Assembly (NCBI RefSeq): GCF_002002885.1
Contig: NZ_CP019510.1
Coordinates: 2,294,001 to 2,358,000 of the forward strand
Reading direction: 5' to 3'
From: Janthinobacterium sp. LM6
Lineage (GTDB): Bacteria > Pseudomonadota > Gammaproteobacteria > Burkholderiales > Burkholderiaceae_D
DNA length: 64,000 nucleotides
Below the pieces are notes generated by a model. The model was not told the DNA's origin and did no database searches. It was given only the letters and a program-made list of their open reading frames with translations. The position numbers and the translations under genes are program-made. Shown piece by piece: positions 63,535 to 64,000 of this stretch (position 1 is the stretch's first letter; each line of letters starts with the position of its first letter).

Positions 63535-64000
63535 AGCGCATCTTGAAGCTGCGGCCCTTGATGTTGCCGAAGTCGCGGCCCAGGGAGTTACCGGCGTTGA
63601 GGCGCTTGAAGGCCGCTTCGGCCACCTTGCGGTCGAGCGCCACGTAGGTCATGAATTCGAACACGTTGATCTTGCCTACTTGTTCCTTGGTCAGGCCCGC
63701 GTCGCCCGTCAGCGCGCCCAGCAAGTCGCCCGGGCGCAGCTTGTCCTTCTTGCCGCCCATGATGCACAGGGTGACCATCGGCGCCGGCAGCGCCTCCATC
63801 CCGTCATCCTCGGCCAGCTCCTTCAGGTCGTGCCATTCGGCGGCGCTGTTCTGGTATTGCTCGATCAGCTTGACCCATTTTTTCTCGTTCGGCGCGCACA
63901 GCGACAGGGCCAGGCCCTTCTTGCTGCCGCGGCCCGTGCGGCCGATGCGGTGGATGTGCACTTCCGTGTCCTTCGACACGTCGACGTTGATCACGGCGCC
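63521..64000 (-). CDS. dbpA: ATP-dependent RNA helicase DbpA, C-terminal part
   Basis: Partial: the gene runs in from beyond the window and its stop is at 63521. The visible 159 or so residues start in the helicase motif V-VI region (INVDVSKDTEVHIHRIGRTGRG; HRIGRTGR is motif VI). They end with the DbpA RNA-binding domain: GGKKDKLRPGDLLGALTGDAG, VGKINVFEFMTYVALDR and GRDFGNIKGRSFKMRFIE. That RRM-like domain recognises hairpin 92 of 23S rRNA, so the role is 50S assembly. The internal Met codons near the edge are not the start. Confidence 0.92.
   Translation of the reverse strand, partial: GAVINVDVSKDTEVHIHRIGRTGRGSKKGLALSLCAPNEKKWVKLIEQYQNSAAEWHDLKELAEDDGMEALPAPMVTLCIMGGKKDKLRPGDLLGALTGDAGLTKEQVGKINVFEFMTYVALDRKVAEAAFKRLNAGNSLGRDFGNIKGRSFKMRFIEA

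Overview
The window is a GC-rich chromosomal segment of a motile betaproteobacterium, most likely Burkholderiales, family Oxalobacteraceae (Janthinobacterium-like). This rests on FlhDC-type flagellar master regulation, an EF-P with arginine at position 32 next to its rhamnosyltransferase EarP, a lysR/lysA divergon, and overall protein character. The genus is inference from memory of such proteins, not a database result. Gene density is high, and no integrase, transposase, phage gene or CRISPR array was recognised.

Layout. (1) 1-5.1 kb: an operon-like cluster of an alkyl-DHAP-synthase-like flavoenzyme, a GlpD-like dehydrogenase, a small protein with a non-AUG start, and an FGGY kinase. It may be an ether-lipid or glycerophosphate pathway. 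(2) 5.1-13 kb: response regulator/PAS/GGDEF protein, a PLP aminotransferase, an EamA exporter divergent from a MocR regulator, and htpG behind a textbook sigma-32 promoter. (3) 13-18.7 kb: hydrolases and uncharacterised proteins, including a MORN/YwqK-like secreted protein coupled to a leucine-rich-repeat protein. (4) 18.1-20.9 kb: kynurenine operon kynU-kynA plus an RBBP9-like hydrolase, without kynB. (5) 20.9-34.5 kb: the motility and chemotaxis region flhDC, a membrane-anchored methyltransferase, motAB, a CheZ-like gene, cheY, cheA, cheW, an MCP, cheR, cheD, cheB and a second cheY. It is preceded by a regulatory region with two duplicated sigma-28-like promoters and several palindromes. (6) 34.6-48.7 kb: SDR enzyme, lipoprotein, the minus-strand run metG-GNAT-DUF3460-scpA-panC, Mrp/ApbC, two copies of a REP-like palindrome flanking DUF4399 and a phosphatase-superfamily enzyme, a phospholipase-D lipoprotein, and lysA/lysR. 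(7) 48.7-53 kb: gltX followed by an amplified tRNA array of three tRNA-Ala(GGC) and five tRNA-Glu(TTC), interrupted by one DUF5694-like gene. (8) 53-64 kb: earP-efp, a catalytically degenerate amidase homologue, an Ivy-type lysozyme inhibitor, aqpZ, an AraC/Fsr-like exporter pair, an atypical cysS behind a terminator-like hairpin, two unknown genes, and the C-terminal part of dbpA cut by the window edge.

How the genes work together. MotAB is the stator. MCP, CheW and CheA sense and phosphorylate the two CheY proteins, CheR, CheB and CheD adapt the receptor, and the CheZ-like protein should dephosphorylate CheY. No cheZ follows the last cheY, so the small CheZ-like gene next to motB probably does that job. 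gltX and the Glu/Ala tRNA array, efp/earP, metG and cysS make the second half rich in translation genes.
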